In this document: positions 19,573 to 29,163 of the stretch, in pieces
How positions within the stretch are numbered: the stretch's first letter is position 1
How the letters are laid out: every line of letters begins with the position of its first letter
Source of the DNA: Nitrospira sp. CR1.3
GTDB taxonomy: Bacteria > Nitrospirota > Nitrospiria > Nitrospirales > Nitrospiraceae
Length of the DNA: 64,000 nucleotides
NCBI GenBank assembly: GCA_014055525.1
Contig: WIAH01000015.1
Coordinates: forward strand, 1 to 64,000
Reading direction: 5' to 3'
Made by a program: the position numbers and the translations under genes
Notes under the pieces: generated by a model
Database searches by the model: none
What the model saw: the letters and a program-made list of their open reading frames with translations, nothing else
Told to the model about the DNA's origin: nothing

Positions 19573-20858
19573 TGGCCCTGAGTTTCCTCCCGGACCACCC
19601 CAGTCAAAGGCCCACCGGTTATGGCTTCCAACCGCGCAAGAGCTTTCTCATGTGAGACCATCTCTCCATGGAGCTCGAGTTCACTGTCCTGCAACGTCAA
19701 AAGACTATTTAAGAGCGTGAGGAAATCCACTTTGCCTACTGCGTAGCTCGATTGCGCAGCTCTCAGAGCAAGGGTGGCCTGTGGAATGATGGCATCACGC
19801 AGGATCATCACGAGTCGTTCCGCACGCTGCGCCTGCACAAACGAATCCTTCACCTGGAACAGGACCTCCTGGCGCGTAGCGGTAAACTCCTCGCGCGCAC
19901 CGCTCAAGCCGGCCGCCGCCTCCCTCACGCCCTGGCGTTGCTTCGTTTGATAAAAGAGAGGGATCTTAATCCCGAGCATCACCTGGTAGCCGTTGTCGTT
20001 AATGCGATCGTTCCGCAGGCCTAAAGCATTAACGTCAAAGTCAGGAAAGTACTGTCGACGCGCGAGCGAGACGGCCTGTTCCCCCCGTTCCACGCCCTTC
20101 ACAGAGGCTCTCAGGATAGGCGAGAAGTCCTCGGCCCGTTGACTCAGGTCCGGCAACGGCACGGTCAGGAGTGTGACATGGATCTCCTCGGGAGTGCCGA
20201 GGGGCCCAGCGGGGGGACGATTCAAGAGACGATTGATTTCCGCATGCAGACTTTCTTTTTGTTGCTCAAGCACGGCGAGCCGGTCGAGGACACGGGAAAT
20301 CTCCACCTGGGCGCGGAAGATGTCCTGCTGGGCTGCTTGCCCCACACTGTAGCGGGCTTTGGCCGTCTTCTCGAACTGCAACAGCAGCTGCTTGTTTCGC
20401 TCGACGATCTCAATGCCTTTGTGAATGAAATGCAGATCGAAATAGGCCTGCTTCAGCCGGGCGATCAACCGCAGCCGCACCGCAGCATACTCCTGCTCCA
20501 GCCGCTCGGCTTCCCGGGTCGCCACCTCCCCTCGAAGCCGCAACTTCCCAGGGAATGGAATTTCCTGCGCAAGACCATACATGGCCCCTTGAAGTGGCTC
20601 CACCATTGGCATCCGTTGGTAGCCGAGCTGAACCCTTGGATCGGGCAGCGTTTGCACCTGGGGGACGACGGCTTTGGCTGCCTCCCATCGCTCTCGCGCT
20701 GCCTTAATCTCCGGGTTCTGCCGGGTGAGTTCCTCGATGAGACTGTCCAAAACCAGTCTGGTCTCCTCCGCGCTCGCACCGATCGGGTTCACGAGCCAAT
20801 TCAGAGAGAGGCAGATCGTGAGAGTTATGGCTATTTGCAAGACATGAAAGCGGTTCAT
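19569..20858 (-). CDS. cusC: CusC/TolC-type outer-membrane factor (operon 1)
   Basis: A 429-residue outer-membrane efflux channel with a signal peptide ending at ASAEE and two homologous halves of long alpha-helices (LIEELTRQNPEIKAARERWEAA and the second repeat near residue 225). The start at 20858 follows GGGAGGT and begins the signal peptide; a longer frame start at 20915 is not favoured. The sequence EIPFPGKLRLRGEVA is typical of the CusC-like OMF family. It is the second gene of the operon, overlaps cusB, and lies about 90 bases after the exported head protein. Confidence 0.91.
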   Translation of the reverse strand: MNRFHVLQIAITLTICLSLNWLVNPIGASAEETRLVLDSLIEELTRQNPEIKAARERWEAAKAVVPQVQTLPDPRVQLGYQRMPMVEPLQGAMYGLAQEIPFPGKLRLRGEVATREAERLEQEYAAVRLRLIARLKQAYFDLHFIHKGIEIVERNKQLLLQFEKTAKARYSVGQAAQQDIFRAQVEISRVLDRLAVLEQQKESLHAEINRLLNRPPAGPLGTPEEIHVTLLTVPLPDLSQRAEDFSPILRASVKGVERGEQAVSLARRQYFPDFDVNALGLRNDRINDNGYQVMLGIKIPLFYQTKQRQGVREAAAGLSGAREEFTATRQEVLFQVKDSFVQAQRAERLVMILRDAIIPQATLALRAAQSSYAVGKVDFLTLLNSLLTLQDSELELHGEMVSHEKALARLEAITGGPLTGVVREETQGQ

Positions 20859-20948
20859 GAAGACCTCCCTTGCCAGTAAGAACATAGGATGTGGCCAATA
20901 AAGGCCTTGGTTCAAGGTCGAGGAGGCGAAGATTAACTAAGGGAATTA

Positions 20949-21338
20949 TCAGATGCGGAACGTGGACAGGAGGGCATAGAGCGGAAGGCCAGGATCGTGA
21001 CGAGGCACCGCCTCATGCTGATACTCCGCGACAGCCGGAACTGGCGCGATTGCTATGGGGATATCAAGTATCCCTGAAGGTACATGCCCGCTGATGGTGT
21101 CAGAAGGATCCGGCGAGGACACAAGCGAATCGGGACAGCTTCGTCCATCGTCCATTACATGGCTCGCATGATGCGAATGCTCAGCGTTCACATACGACAA
21201 GGTCGTCTGCAACGGCATTGCTGGAATCACCATCGGGCAGACGATACCAATGACCTGACAGAAAAAAAGAGCCACGATCATGGCAATCGAGAATCTTCGG
21301 AAAGAAGCTTTCGGAATGCCATTCATCACGGTCAGCAC
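20949..21338 (-). CDS. Exported His-containing head protein of Cus-like operon 1
   Basis: A 129-residue protein with one N-terminal membrane/signal helix (IAMIVALFFCQVIGIVCP), a His cluster (AEHSHHASHVMDD) and a C-terminus ...PLYALLSTFRI. The first gene of the second Cus-like operon (30561-30920) ends similarly (LIRTTVLRI). It is followed by OMF, MFP and RND genes. I do not recognise the family; head-of-operon exported metal-binding proteins such as CzcI or CusF are functional analogues. The GTG start has GAGG five bases upstream; an ATG at 21326 is an alternative. Confidence 0.7.
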   Translation of the reverse strand: MLTVMNGIPKASFRRFSIAMIVALFFCQVIGIVCPMVIPAMPLQTTLSYVNAEHSHHASHVMDDGRSCPDSLVSSPDPSDTISGHVPSGILDIPIAIAPVPAVAEYQHEAVPRHDPGLPLYALLSTFRI

Positions 21339-21489
21339 TATATCCTCAACTCACCACAATCGCAAGTAAAGGGTTCACGAGCACTATTAGGCCCCAACGG
21401 AATTCGTCATTTCTACTGGTGCCTCATCTTTAGATGGCCCACCCCCTCCTACACTGGTCTAGAGCTTCCACTCTCGTGACAGTCCTGCT

Positions 21490-21930
21490 TCAAAAGCGCA
21501 CACGGGCATTTGTGTGACAATGCCACCGAGCAACTATCCAAAACACGAACGGCGGAAGAATCAGCATCTGGGCAATGGGAGTAATACCGACACCCAGCCC
21601 CGGGATCAGTGGCATGCTCTCTGTATAGCTCCACCGATGTGCGACGTACACCATCATCAATTCAGTGGCAATGCTGATCGCCAGCCCGCTGATGAGCATG
21701 GTCGCATAACCTCTAACACCGGGATGATCAAACCATTCCCAGCAACCACGGACAATCCGGCCGATGAAGAATATCACGAGAATCAGGACGCCGTCCCCGA
21801 GACCCATGAACGCGCAATGCCACCAAGGGATGCTTATACCATCCTGTCCAACGTAGAGGCCTGACTGGGCCACCTCCCAAGGAGCATTCAGGAGGGCAGC
21901 TACGACGAAGATGCTTGTCAACGTTCGCAC
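21490..21930 (-). CDS. Four-TM membrane protein (paralogue B)
   Basis: A 146-residue membrane protein, shorter at the N-terminus than its paralogue at 12705-13214 but sharing LNAPWE..QSGLYV, SIPWWHC, YATMLISGLAIS, ELMMVYVAHRWSYTESM and PIAQMLILPP. Two Trp-rich loops (PWE, IPWWHC) and conserved Glu residues lie near membrane interfaces. The GTG start has only a weak ribosome-binding site. It closes the second Cus-like operon after the methyltransferase. Function unknown; co-location with two copper operons suggests an accessory role in metal resistance. Confidence 0.72.
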   Translation of the reverse strand: MRTLTSIFVVAALLNAPWEVAQSGLYVGQDGISIPWWHCAFMGLGDGVLILVIFFIGRIVRGCWEWFDHPGVRGYATMLISGLAISIATELMMVYVAHRWSYTESMPLIPGLGVGITPIAQMLILPPFVFWIVARWHCHTNARVRF

Positions 21931-22163
21931 TGACAGGCGACCTCAGTCGATGATGGGCCTACTCATCTTCTTCTCGCAACGATTGTTGGCAAGCGGAGCG
22001 GACTTCACGAACTGACGACCCGACTATTCCCGGCGATAATTGGCAAGGACTACAACCCCAAGGATGCGCCTCCACGCCTAGCCCACGCATACCCGAGACA
22101 CTTCACAACCTGGCCACCTCACCTCAGCTTCCCATTCCTGTTCACTGCTCGCTTGCGAATTCA

Positions 22164-22826
22164 TCAGTGAGAGAACACAAGGAAGACCTGGTTCGGAAGG
22201 AATGTGAGTTCTTGCTGAAGCGAGTAGCCAGCTTGCTGCAACTCTTGAAGGATGACTTCTCGCGGCGTCCAGTGGCCTATCAGTCTCGTGAACCATCCTT
22301 CACCGTTAAAGTCGACGATGGCGAGACGCCCGTGAGGACTCAAGTACTGTGTCAGCCTGAACAAATACGACGTGCGGTCTTCAAGGTGATGGTACGTAAT
22401 ACATGAGAAGATGACATCGACGCCGGATTTTGGCAGCAACGGATCATCGGGCTTCGCGGTAATGACCTCGATATTGTGATACTTGAGTTCCCTCGCCCGC
22501 CGCGCAACATATTCAGTCATGTCAGGATCGATGTCGACCGCATACACTTTCCCAGCAGGGCCAACCGCGTCAGCCAGTCTGAACGTGAAGTACCCGCTTC
22601 CGGACCCTAAGTCCGCGACGGCGTCTCCTGCTTTCAGATGGAGTGCCAGAATAACCTCCCCTGGATGCTGCCATTCGTCGCGCCCGAATCCTTCGTAGAG
22701 CCAGCGTTTGACATCCGTACACCCGGAACAGGCCGTGATGAGTAAGATGAGGACTATGGGGAGCAGCTTGCGGTTTGTCCCATAACCTGGTGACGATGGT
22801 GGTAAGAGTAATCCTTGGTCGTCCAT
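22164..22826 (-). CDS. Lipoprotein-like SAM-dependent methyltransferase
   Basis: A 220-residue class I methyltransferase. An N-terminal hydrophobic stretch with a lipobox-like LLITACSGC (residues 28-36) implies export or membrane attachment, unusual for a SAM enzyme. The catalytic fold shows motif I VADLGSGSGYFTFRLA, YAVDIDPDM, and post-motif CITYHHLED, with a WTPREVI element also found in the broken methyltransferase of operon 1. It follows the Met-rich cytochrome gene in the second Cus-like operon. The substrate is unknown. Confidence 0.8.
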   Translation of the reverse strand: MDDQGLLLPPSSPGYGTNRKLLPIVLILLITACSGCTDVKRWLYEGFGRDEWQHPGEVILALHLKAGDAVADLGSGSGYFTFRLADAVGPAGKVYAVDIDPDMTEYVARRARELKYHNIEVITAKPDDPLLPKSGVDVIFSCITYHHLEDRTSYLFRLTQYLSPHGRLAIVDFNGEGWFTRLIGHWTPREVILQELQQAGYSLQQELTFLPNQVFLVFSH

Positions 22827-22927
22827 CGTTGACCTTCCAGACTGCTTCTTTCTATTCAGACAACGTCAGCGCCTTGCCTTGGCTGTTACTCCTAAAACAC
22901 AGAACCTTCTATGTTCAGACCATAACA

Positions 22928-23611
22928 TCAGCGAGCAGCGAGCCCCAAATACGCTGTAATTTCTTTGGCCTCTCGGTCTGTGATCTCCCTTCGTCCCATG
23001 GCAATCATATTCTGTCGCATCCGCTCCACCACTGAACGCCATTCTGATGCGAGATGTTGTTTCGGATCAGGGAGGGCGTGACATTGCGCACAGGTCTGCT
23101 GAAAGAGAGCTATACCCAGTGAATCCGGCGCGGGCACTGGTCCTGAAGCAAGCGGCTGCAAGGCGTGGGATTGAAGATACTGGAGTAGCTCTTCTTCTTC
23201 CTGCGACGTAGGGGCCTTCACTTGCATCATCATGCCGCGCATTTGGGCCATCATCCGCTCCCGCATCAACATTCGTCCAGCTACGCGTGGCCAGTCTTCT
23301 GCCGTGTGCATGCGCGGACTAGGAAGATGATGACACTGGGCGCGGTAGGTGCTCAGGGCTTTCGCACCTTGGCTTTCTGGGTCCGGAAGATCTTGGGACT
23401 TGATGCCCGGCGGCAACATCCCGCCCATCATCTGTTGCATCATCTCTTTCATGTGCCCCTGGTCCATCATGCCCCGATCTTTCTTGTCGTCCATGCCCAT
23501 CATCCCCATCATGGGCATCATGCAGGACACAACAGCACCCATCGCAAACAAGCCTGCACCTCCGAGGACCAAAAGCATCGCTCTCAAGAGTCGGTTGGGG
23601 TTCTGGTCCAT
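22928..23611 (-). CDS. Methionine-rich cytochrome c with one intact and one degenerate haem site
   Basis: A 227-residue exported protein with an N-terminal anchor (about 10-30) followed by a Met-rich segment (MMPMMGMMGMDDKK...MMQQMMGGM) suited to Cu+ or Ag+. It then has two similar c-type cytochrome repeats. The second has CAQCHALPDP. The first has RAQCHHLPSP, so the first haem cysteine is replaced by Arg (CGC instead of TGC). Both repeats continue W...R...M. The ATG at 23611 follows AGGAGG; a longer start at 23653 is less likely. It lies directly after cusA of operon 2. Confidence 0.85.
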   Translation of the reverse strand: MDQNPNRLLRAMLLVLGGAGLFAMGAVVSCMMPMMGMMGMDDKKDRGMMDQGHMKEMMQQMMGGMLPPGIKSQDLPDPESQGAKALSTYRAQCHHLPSPRMHTAEDWPRVAGRMLMRERMMAQMRGMMMQVKAPTSQEEEELLQYLQSHALQPLASGPVPAPDSLGIALFQQTCAQCHALPDPKQHLASEWRSVVERMRQNMIAMGRREITDREAKEITAYLGLAAR

Positions 23612-23656
23612 GATGCCTCCTGCGAAAGGATCGAGAGGATCCGGACGCCGCACACT

Positions 23657-26600
23657 TTATCGGTGCCCCTTAATGGAGATGTCTTCCCGTTCTTCCCGTG
23701 CCAAGGTGGCCTTCATTGGAAGCGGCCGATTCCCCGACGGAACAGACCGGCCACGCCATAGGGCGTAGATTGCGGGGATCACCAATAGAGTCAGTATGGT
23801 GGACGACACCATGCCGCCGATCATCGGAGCCGCGATCCGTTTCATCACATCGGCGCCGGTCCCATGGCTCCACATGATCGGCAGGAGGCCGATGAGGATG
23901 GCTGAGGCTGTCATCATCTTGGGCCTGACTCGCTGGACCGCTCCCTCGATGATGGCCTCCCGAAGATCGGCCATCGAGCGAAGACGGCCCTCTCGCTGCC
24001 GCCGTTCATAGGCCTCGTCCAGAAAGATGATCATGATGACACCCGTCTCGGCCGCGACACCCGCCAGGGCGATGATGCCCACCCATACGGCGACGCTCAG
24101 GTGATAGTTGAGCAGGTAGAGGAATACGACCGCGCCTACGACCCCGAACGGCACCGACAGGAGGACGATCAGGCTTCTCGTCACCGATTTGAAATTCAGA
24201 TAGAGCAGCACGAAAATCAGAAAGATCGTGACTGGCACCACGACCTTCAGCCGAGCCTTGGCTCGTTCGAGGTACTGGAATTGCCCGCCCCAGGTAAGCG
24301 AATATCCGGCGGGCAATGCCACGCGGTCCCGGATCACTTGCTGCACCTCTTCCACATACCTCCCCAAATCCCGTCCCGCCACATCGACGAACACAATGCC
24401 GGCCAGGGAGCCGTTTTCATCCCGAACTGCGGGAGGGCCGGTGGTCATGGTGATCCGAGTCAGTTGGGCCAACGGAATTTGCGCGCCATTGCGGCCTTCC
24501 ACGAGCACGCGCCGCAGCGATTCGGGGTCTTCCCGTAGCTCCCGCAGATAGCGGACGTTCACGGGATACCGCTCGCGTCCTTCCACAGTCTGCGTGATGT
24601 TCTTGCCTCCGATGGCCGATTCGATGACATCTTCCACATCCTCGACCGTGAGCCCATAGCGGGCCGCCTCTTCGCGATTGACGTGAAAGTCGAGGTAGTA
24701 GCCGCCGGTGACGCGCTCCGCGTAGGCGCTGCGAGTGCCGGGGATTCCTTGAAGCAAGCCCTCAATCTCCAGGCCGATTCGGTCGATCTCAGCGAGGTCC
24801 GGCCCAAGGATCTTGATGCCGAGATTGCTGCGGATCCCGGTTGCCAGCATCTCCGTCCTGGTCTGGATCGGCATCCACCAGATGTTGGGCATCCCGGGGA
24901 ATTTGACGACCTTGTCCATCTCAGCGATCAGCGAGTCCCAGGTCACACCGGGCCGCCACTGCTCTTCCGGTTTCAGGGTGACCAGTGTCTCCGCCATGCT
25001 GAGGTGGGCGGGATCGGTCGGGGTCCTCGCCCGGCCGATCTTGCCGAAGACGCGATCCACCTCAGGAAATTGCTTCAGCAACTGGTCTTGCCGCTGCAGC
25101 AGCATGCCTGCCTGTGTCACCGAGATGCCGGGCAAGGCAGTCGGCATATATAGGATCGTCCCTTCATTGAGCGGTGGCATGAATTCGGATCCGAGCTTTC
25201 CATACAGAGGAACGGAACTGCCCACCGCCACGAGAGCCAACATCACAACCAGCCAGCGCGCACGCAACGCGCCGGACACCAGCGGCCGGTAGAGCCAAAT
25301 CAGTATTCGGTTGATGGGATTCTTCTCCTCCGGTGCAATCCTTCCTCTGATCAACCACACCATGAAGAGCGGCGCCAGGCTGATCGACACCAGCGCTGCA
25401 AACAACATTGCCGCGCTCTTGGTAAAGGCCAGCGGCCGGAACAAACGCCCCTCCTGAGCTTCCAACGTAAAGACCGGCAGGAAGGAGATCGTGATGATGA
25501 GCAACGAAAAGAAAAGCGGCTTGCCGACTTCCTGTGCGGCGCGGATGATCACGGTGGTGCGAGAGCCGGGCTGTCCGGCGCGGTCCCACTGTTCCAGGCG
25601 CTTGTGGGCGTTCTCGATCATGACAATGACCGCATCCACCATGGCCCCGATGGCGATCGCGATGCCGGCCAGCGACATGATGTTCGAGGTGATGCCCAAA
25701 TAGTACATCGCGAGAAACGAGAGCAGGATCGCGACCGGCAAAGTCAGGATGGCGACCAGCGCCGAGCGGAGATGGAACAGAAACACCAGGCTGATGGCGC
25801 TCACGACGAGGCTGATCTCGATCAGTTTCTCTTTCAGGGTGGCAATGGCCCGGAGGATCAGATCGGAGCGGTCATAGACTGTGACGATCTGAATCCCTTT
25901 CGGCAGGGAGGGTGTGATCTCCTGGAGTTTGTCCTTCACACGGTCGATCACCGCGAGCGCGTTCTCGCCGTAGCGCATGACCACGATGCCGCCCACTGTC
26001 TCCCCTTGGCCGTCCAACTCGGCGATGCCGCGGCGAATATCGGGGCCCATCGTCACACGGGCCACGTCTTGCACCATGATCGGAGTGCCCTGCCGGTCGG
26101 TCCCCAGCGGAACGTGTCGGATGTCGTCCAATGACCGGATATAGCCACGCCCACGCACCATGTATTCCCGCTCGTTTGCTTCGATGACGCGCCCCCCGAC
26201 GTCGTTGTTGCTGCGGCGGATAGCCTCGATCACCGTCTTGAGCGGAATGTGATACCCCAGCAGCTTGTTGGGATCCACCTGTACCTGGTACTGCTTCACG
26301 AATCCGCCGATCGACGCCACCTCGGCCACCCCTGGCACGCTCTGAAGCCAGTAGCGCAGGTACCAGTCCTGAAAACTTCGCAGCTCGGCGAGATCATGCT
26401 GGCCGGACTTATCCACCAGCGCGTATTGGAAGACCCAGCCGACACCAGTGGCATCGGGACCCAGCGTGGGCGAGACGCCTTCCGGCAGCTTGCCGGTCAC
26501 ACCCTGCATGTACTCCACGACCCGGCTTCTGGCCCAGTACATATCGGTTCCGTCCTCGAAGATAATGTAGACAAAGGAGAGACCCAGGAAGGACTGCCCG

Positions 26601-26848
26601 CGGACGGACTTGATGTGCGGCGCCCCCAACATGGATGTCACAATAGGATAGGTGATCTGGTCTTCGACGAGGTCGGGGCTGCGCCCGGGCCACTCGGTGA
26701 AGACGATCACCTGCACATCCGAGAGGTCAGGAATCGCATCCAGCGGGGTCTGGTAGACCGCCCAGAGTCCCCACCCAATCAGAAAGAGCGTTGCCAGGAA
26801 CACCAAAAAGGTATTTCGGGCGCTCCAGGAAATCACGCGTTCGATCAT
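23657..26848 (-). CDS. cusA: CusA-type RND heavy-metal efflux pump (operon 2)
   Basis: A 1063-residue HME-RND pump, a close homologue of the protein at 15136-18309. The metal triad methionines are present (LYMPTALPG, LSMAETLVTLK, TEMLATGIR), consistent with Cu+/Ag+. TM4 carries GAMVDAVIVMIENAHKRLE, nearer to E. coli CusA than the operon 1 copy. The start at 26848 follows AAGGGGAG; an upstream TTG at 26866 is in frame but less likely. It is preceded by a small lipoprotein and followed by the Met-rich cytochrome. Confidence 0.94.
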   Translation of the reverse strand: MIERVISWSARNTFLVFLATLFLIGWGLWAVYQTPLDAIPDLSDVQVIVFTEWPGRSPDLVEDQITYPIVTSMLGAPHIKSVRGQSFLGLSFVYIIFEDGTDMYWARSRVVEYMQGVTGKLPEGVSPTLGPDATGVGWVFQYALVDKSGQHDLAELRSFQDWYLRYWLQSVPGVAEVASIGGFVKQYQVQVDPNKLLGYHIPLKTVIEAIRRSNNDVGGRVIEANEREYMVRGRGYIRSLDDIRHVPLGTDRQGTPIMVQDVARVTMGPDIRRGIAELDGQGETVGGIVVMRYGENALAVIDRVKDKLQEITPSLPKGIQIVTVYDRSDLILRAIATLKEKLIEISLVVSAISLVFLFHLRSALVAILTLPVAILLSFLAMYYLGITSNIMSLAGIAIAIGAMVDAVIVMIENAHKRLEQWDRAGQPGSRTTVIIRAAQEVGKPLFFSLLIITISFLPVFTLEAQEGRLFRPLAFTKSAAMLFAALVSISLAPLFMVWLIRGRIAPEEKNPINRILIWLYRPLVSGALRARWLVVMLALVAVGSSVPLYGKLGSEFMPPLNEGTILYMPTALPGISVTQAGMLLQRQDQLLKQFPEVDRVFGKIGRARTPTDPAHLSMAETLVTLKPEEQWRPGVTWDSLIAEMDKVVKFPGMPNIWWMPIQTRTEMLATGIRSNLGIKILGPDLAEIDRIGLEIEGLLQGIPGTRSAYAERVTGGYYLDFHVNREEAARYGLTVEDVEDVIESAIGGKNITQTVEGRERYPVNVRYLRELREDPESLRRVLVEGRNGAQIPLAQLTRITMTTGPPAVRDENGSLAGIVFVDVAGRDLGRYVEEVQQVIRDRVALPAGYSLTWGGQFQYLERAKARLKVVVPVTIFLIFVLLYLNFKSVTRSLIVLLSVPFGVVGAVVFLYLLNYHLSVAVWVGIIALAGVAAETGVIMIIFLDEAYERRQREGRLRSMADLREAIIEGAVQRVRPKMMTASAILIGLLPIMWSHGTGADVMKRIAAPMIGGMVSSTILTLLVIPAIYALWRGRSVPSGNRPLPMKATLAREEREDISIKGHR

Positions 26849-26923
26849 CCCATCTCCCCTTGGCAATCCTCGACAGCTATATAGCTCTGTACAGTCATGG
26901 ACCTATGCATTCCTCTCAAACTG

Positions 26924-27256
26924 TCATGATCGAGTCATGTCTCGATGCGATGTGGCTAGCATCTCCGCTTGTTTTGCTGCGTTCGTATACATGACTGCGA
27001 GGTTGTTGCACTCCTGCACAAAATCAGCCTTCGGTGGATGAATCATCAGTTTGCGTCCTCGCTCCCGATCCTTTCGGTATTCCTCGATCATGACTTCCAT
27101 CTCCCGGGCTTTTTGCCGGAGGTTCGCTGCTTCCTTCTCATACCAGACAGCCAGAGCCGCATGATCATTCTTCGCCACCAACTCTTGGGGAAGAGGAGCG
27201 ATGATCGTACACGCCACCACGCCGAGCATGACCAGCAAAGCCAGTAGTGTTTTCAT
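26924..27256 (-). CDS. Small helical lipoprotein (paralogue B)
   Basis: A 110-residue lipoprotein with signal and lipobox (LGVVACTI), then a helical domain KNDHAALAVWYEKEAANLRQKAREMEVMIEEYRKD and a C-terminal helix that ends TSHRDMTRS. It is a paralogue of 13577-13921. It lies between the adaptor and the pump genes, where CusF sits in some cus operons, but it has no OB fold that I can see. Both copies occur within Cus-like operons, so the family probably assists these pumps. Confidence 0.8.
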   Translation of the reverse strand: MKTLLALLVMLGVVACTIIAPLPQELVAKNDHAALAVWYEKEAANLRQKAREMEVMIEEYRKDRERGRKLMIHPPKADFVQECNNLAVMYTNAAKQAEMLATSHRDMTRS

Positions 27257-27465
27257 GATTCACCTTCCTCTGTTCATCAAGAACAGCGTTGAGAGGTTGA
27301 CGGCTACACTCGATTCTCTCTGAGGTCGCTTTTAGTCTTCTGCCGGTTCCTGTCCTTCTGATGCCGGTCTGGTCTCTCGCAGTCATTACTCTTTGCCCGG
27401 CTGTCCGCTCCTGATCTGCGCTTGTTCTGAATGTCGGGCGGACAGCTTCTGCAGCTCCTTCTTGT

Positions 27466-29148
27466 CTACATACCCGGCATCCCAGACATGCCTGCGCCAC
27501 CCGCCGTCACCGAAAAGGTTTCCTTGATCTCGGCCTGCCCAGGACGCTGCACTGTGATCGTCAAGTCCCACTGGCCCCCCATGCCCAGGTTCGCCTTGGC
27601 CTCGAACACCCCATCTTTCCCAAGTGCCATGGGAATCGTTGCCGGCATCATGCCCGGCATCGGCATGGTATACGTGAGCAGCACCTTCGCAGCGGACATC
27701 AGTTTTCCGGTCTCGTCCGTCAGCTTCACGCGAATTTGGTTCTCTCCGATCCGTGGGGATGCGGGCTCGGTCGAGACGACCAGCGTGAGCCCTCCGGTCT
27801 TCTTTTCCAGCTTGGCCCCGGTGGCGGACTTGGCCTTTTGTGCCTTCGGCGTCCCCATATCCATGCCGCCCATGTCCATCTCGCCCATCTGGGCCTGCTC
27901 CATCCGGATGCCGCCCATGCCCAAGGCACCCATCATGTTTGTGGCGGCCATCAGCTTGCTTTCTGAGTCGATGAGGAAATTACCCGACGTCACCACACGG
28001 TCGCCCTCGGTGACGCCCTCGTGGACTTCATAATAGGACCCGATTCTCGGTCCGAGCTTGACCGCCCGCGGCTCAAACAATCCTTCTCCCCGCACGACGA
28101 AGACGAGGGTCCGCATGCCGGAATCGAGCACGGCCTGCTCCGGAATCGCCACTTTGTTCCCCCGATCCACGTTGACGAGCACGTCCCCGTACATGTCCGG
28201 CTTGATCCGGATGTCGGGGTTCGGCAGGTCCAGACGGACCTTGACGGTCCGGGCGTCCTTGTTCAGGTAGGGATAGATGTACGACACCCGACCATGGAAC
28301 TGTTCCCCTGGGTAGGAGGCGAAGGTTACCGTAGCCATTTGGCCAACCCCGACGAAGGGGACCTCGTATTCGTAGATCTCGGCGTTGACCCACACCGTCG
28401 ACAGATCCGCGATGGTATACAGCCTCATGTCCGGCTGGACAAACATGCCTTTGAACACTTGCTTGTCAATCACGTACCCTCGTATCGGCGAATAGATCGT
28501 GACATACGTTTTCGCCTTGCCCCGCCGCGCCAGTTCGTTGATCTGCGTATCGGTCAGGGTCCACAGTCGCAGGCGGTCGCGCGTGGCTTCCACCATCTGG
28601 TCTGCCTGCTGCAGAACTTCTGGAATCGGGCTGTCTTTGACTTTGTCCCGTGCCCTTAGTGCGAGCAGGTACTCGTCCTGGGTCGCTACCAGATCCGGGC
28701 TGTACAACGTGAACAACGGTTGGCCTTTCCGCACTACCTGACCGGTGTAATCCACAAACAGGTCCTCGACCCATCCCGAGATCCGCAAATTGACGTGGGC
28801 AATGCGCTGCTCATCATAGTCCACTCTCCCAACAGCCCGAATGGTGGTCTCCATCAGTCGCTTCTCTACCACCATGGTTTTCACACCAATCAACTGCTGT
28901 TTCAGAGGCGCCACCATGGCATAGGCCTGCGCAGGACCCGTGTCCTGGCTGGGAGCCTTTGGGCTCGCCTGCACGCTGCGTCTCTCCGGACCCGCCTTAC
29001 GGTTCATGCTGGATGTGGTCTCGTCCGGCACTGCGGGTTGGTGTCGCTCCCATCCGGTCATGAGCCATGACCAAAGCGTCAGAATCACGATTCCAGCTCC
29101 GATCACGATCCACAGGGTTCGTCTTTGACTCCACATTTTCGTAATCAT
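27466..29148 (-). CDS. cusB: CusB-type adaptor with a C-terminal YtkA-like domain (operon 2)
   Basis: A 560-residue membrane-fusion protein, about 140 residues longer than its operon 1 homologue. Residues 1-430 cover the signal anchor, barrel-sandwich, hairpin and MFP domains (RAVGRVDYDEQRIAHVNLRISGWVEDLFVDYTG...). After a Met-rich linker (MGGIRMEQAQMGEMDMGGMDMG) follows an Ig-like YtkA-type domain (about 450-555: LTLVVSTEPASPRIGENQIRVKLTDETGK) ending in a second Met-rich tail (GMSGMPGM). The added domain may bind copper and pass it to the pump. Confidence 0.9.
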   Translation of the reverse strand: MITKMWSQRRTLWIVIGAGIVILTLWSWLMTGWERHQPAVPDETTSSMNRKAGPERRSVQASPKAPSQDTGPAQAYAMVAPLKQQLIGVKTMVVEKRLMETTIRAVGRVDYDEQRIAHVNLRISGWVEDLFVDYTGQVVRKGQPLFTLYSPDLVATQDEYLLALRARDKVKDSPIPEVLQQADQMVEATRDRLRLWTLTDTQINELARRGKAKTYVTIYSPIRGYVIDKQVFKGMFVQPDMRLYTIADLSTVWVNAEIYEYEVPFVGVGQMATVTFASYPGEQFHGRVSYIYPYLNKDARTVKVRLDLPNPDIRIKPDMYGDVLVNVDRGNKVAIPEQAVLDSGMRTLVFVVRGEGLFEPRAVKLGPRIGSYYEVHEGVTEGDRVVTSGNFLIDSESKLMAATNMMGALGMGGIRMEQAQMGEMDMGGMDMGTPKAQKAKSATGAKLEKKTGGLTLVVSTEPASPRIGENQIRVKLTDETGKLMSAAKVLLTYTMPMPGMMPATIPMALGKDGVFEAKANLGMGGQWDLTITVQRPGQAEIKETFSVTAGGAGMSGMPGM

Positions 29149-29163
29149 GGCATCCCTCGCTTT

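Noticed and set aside
21931-22163. Possible small gene between the methyltransferase and the 4-TM protein
   Set aside because: No frame with a start, ribosome-binding site and plausible composition was found on the operon strand.
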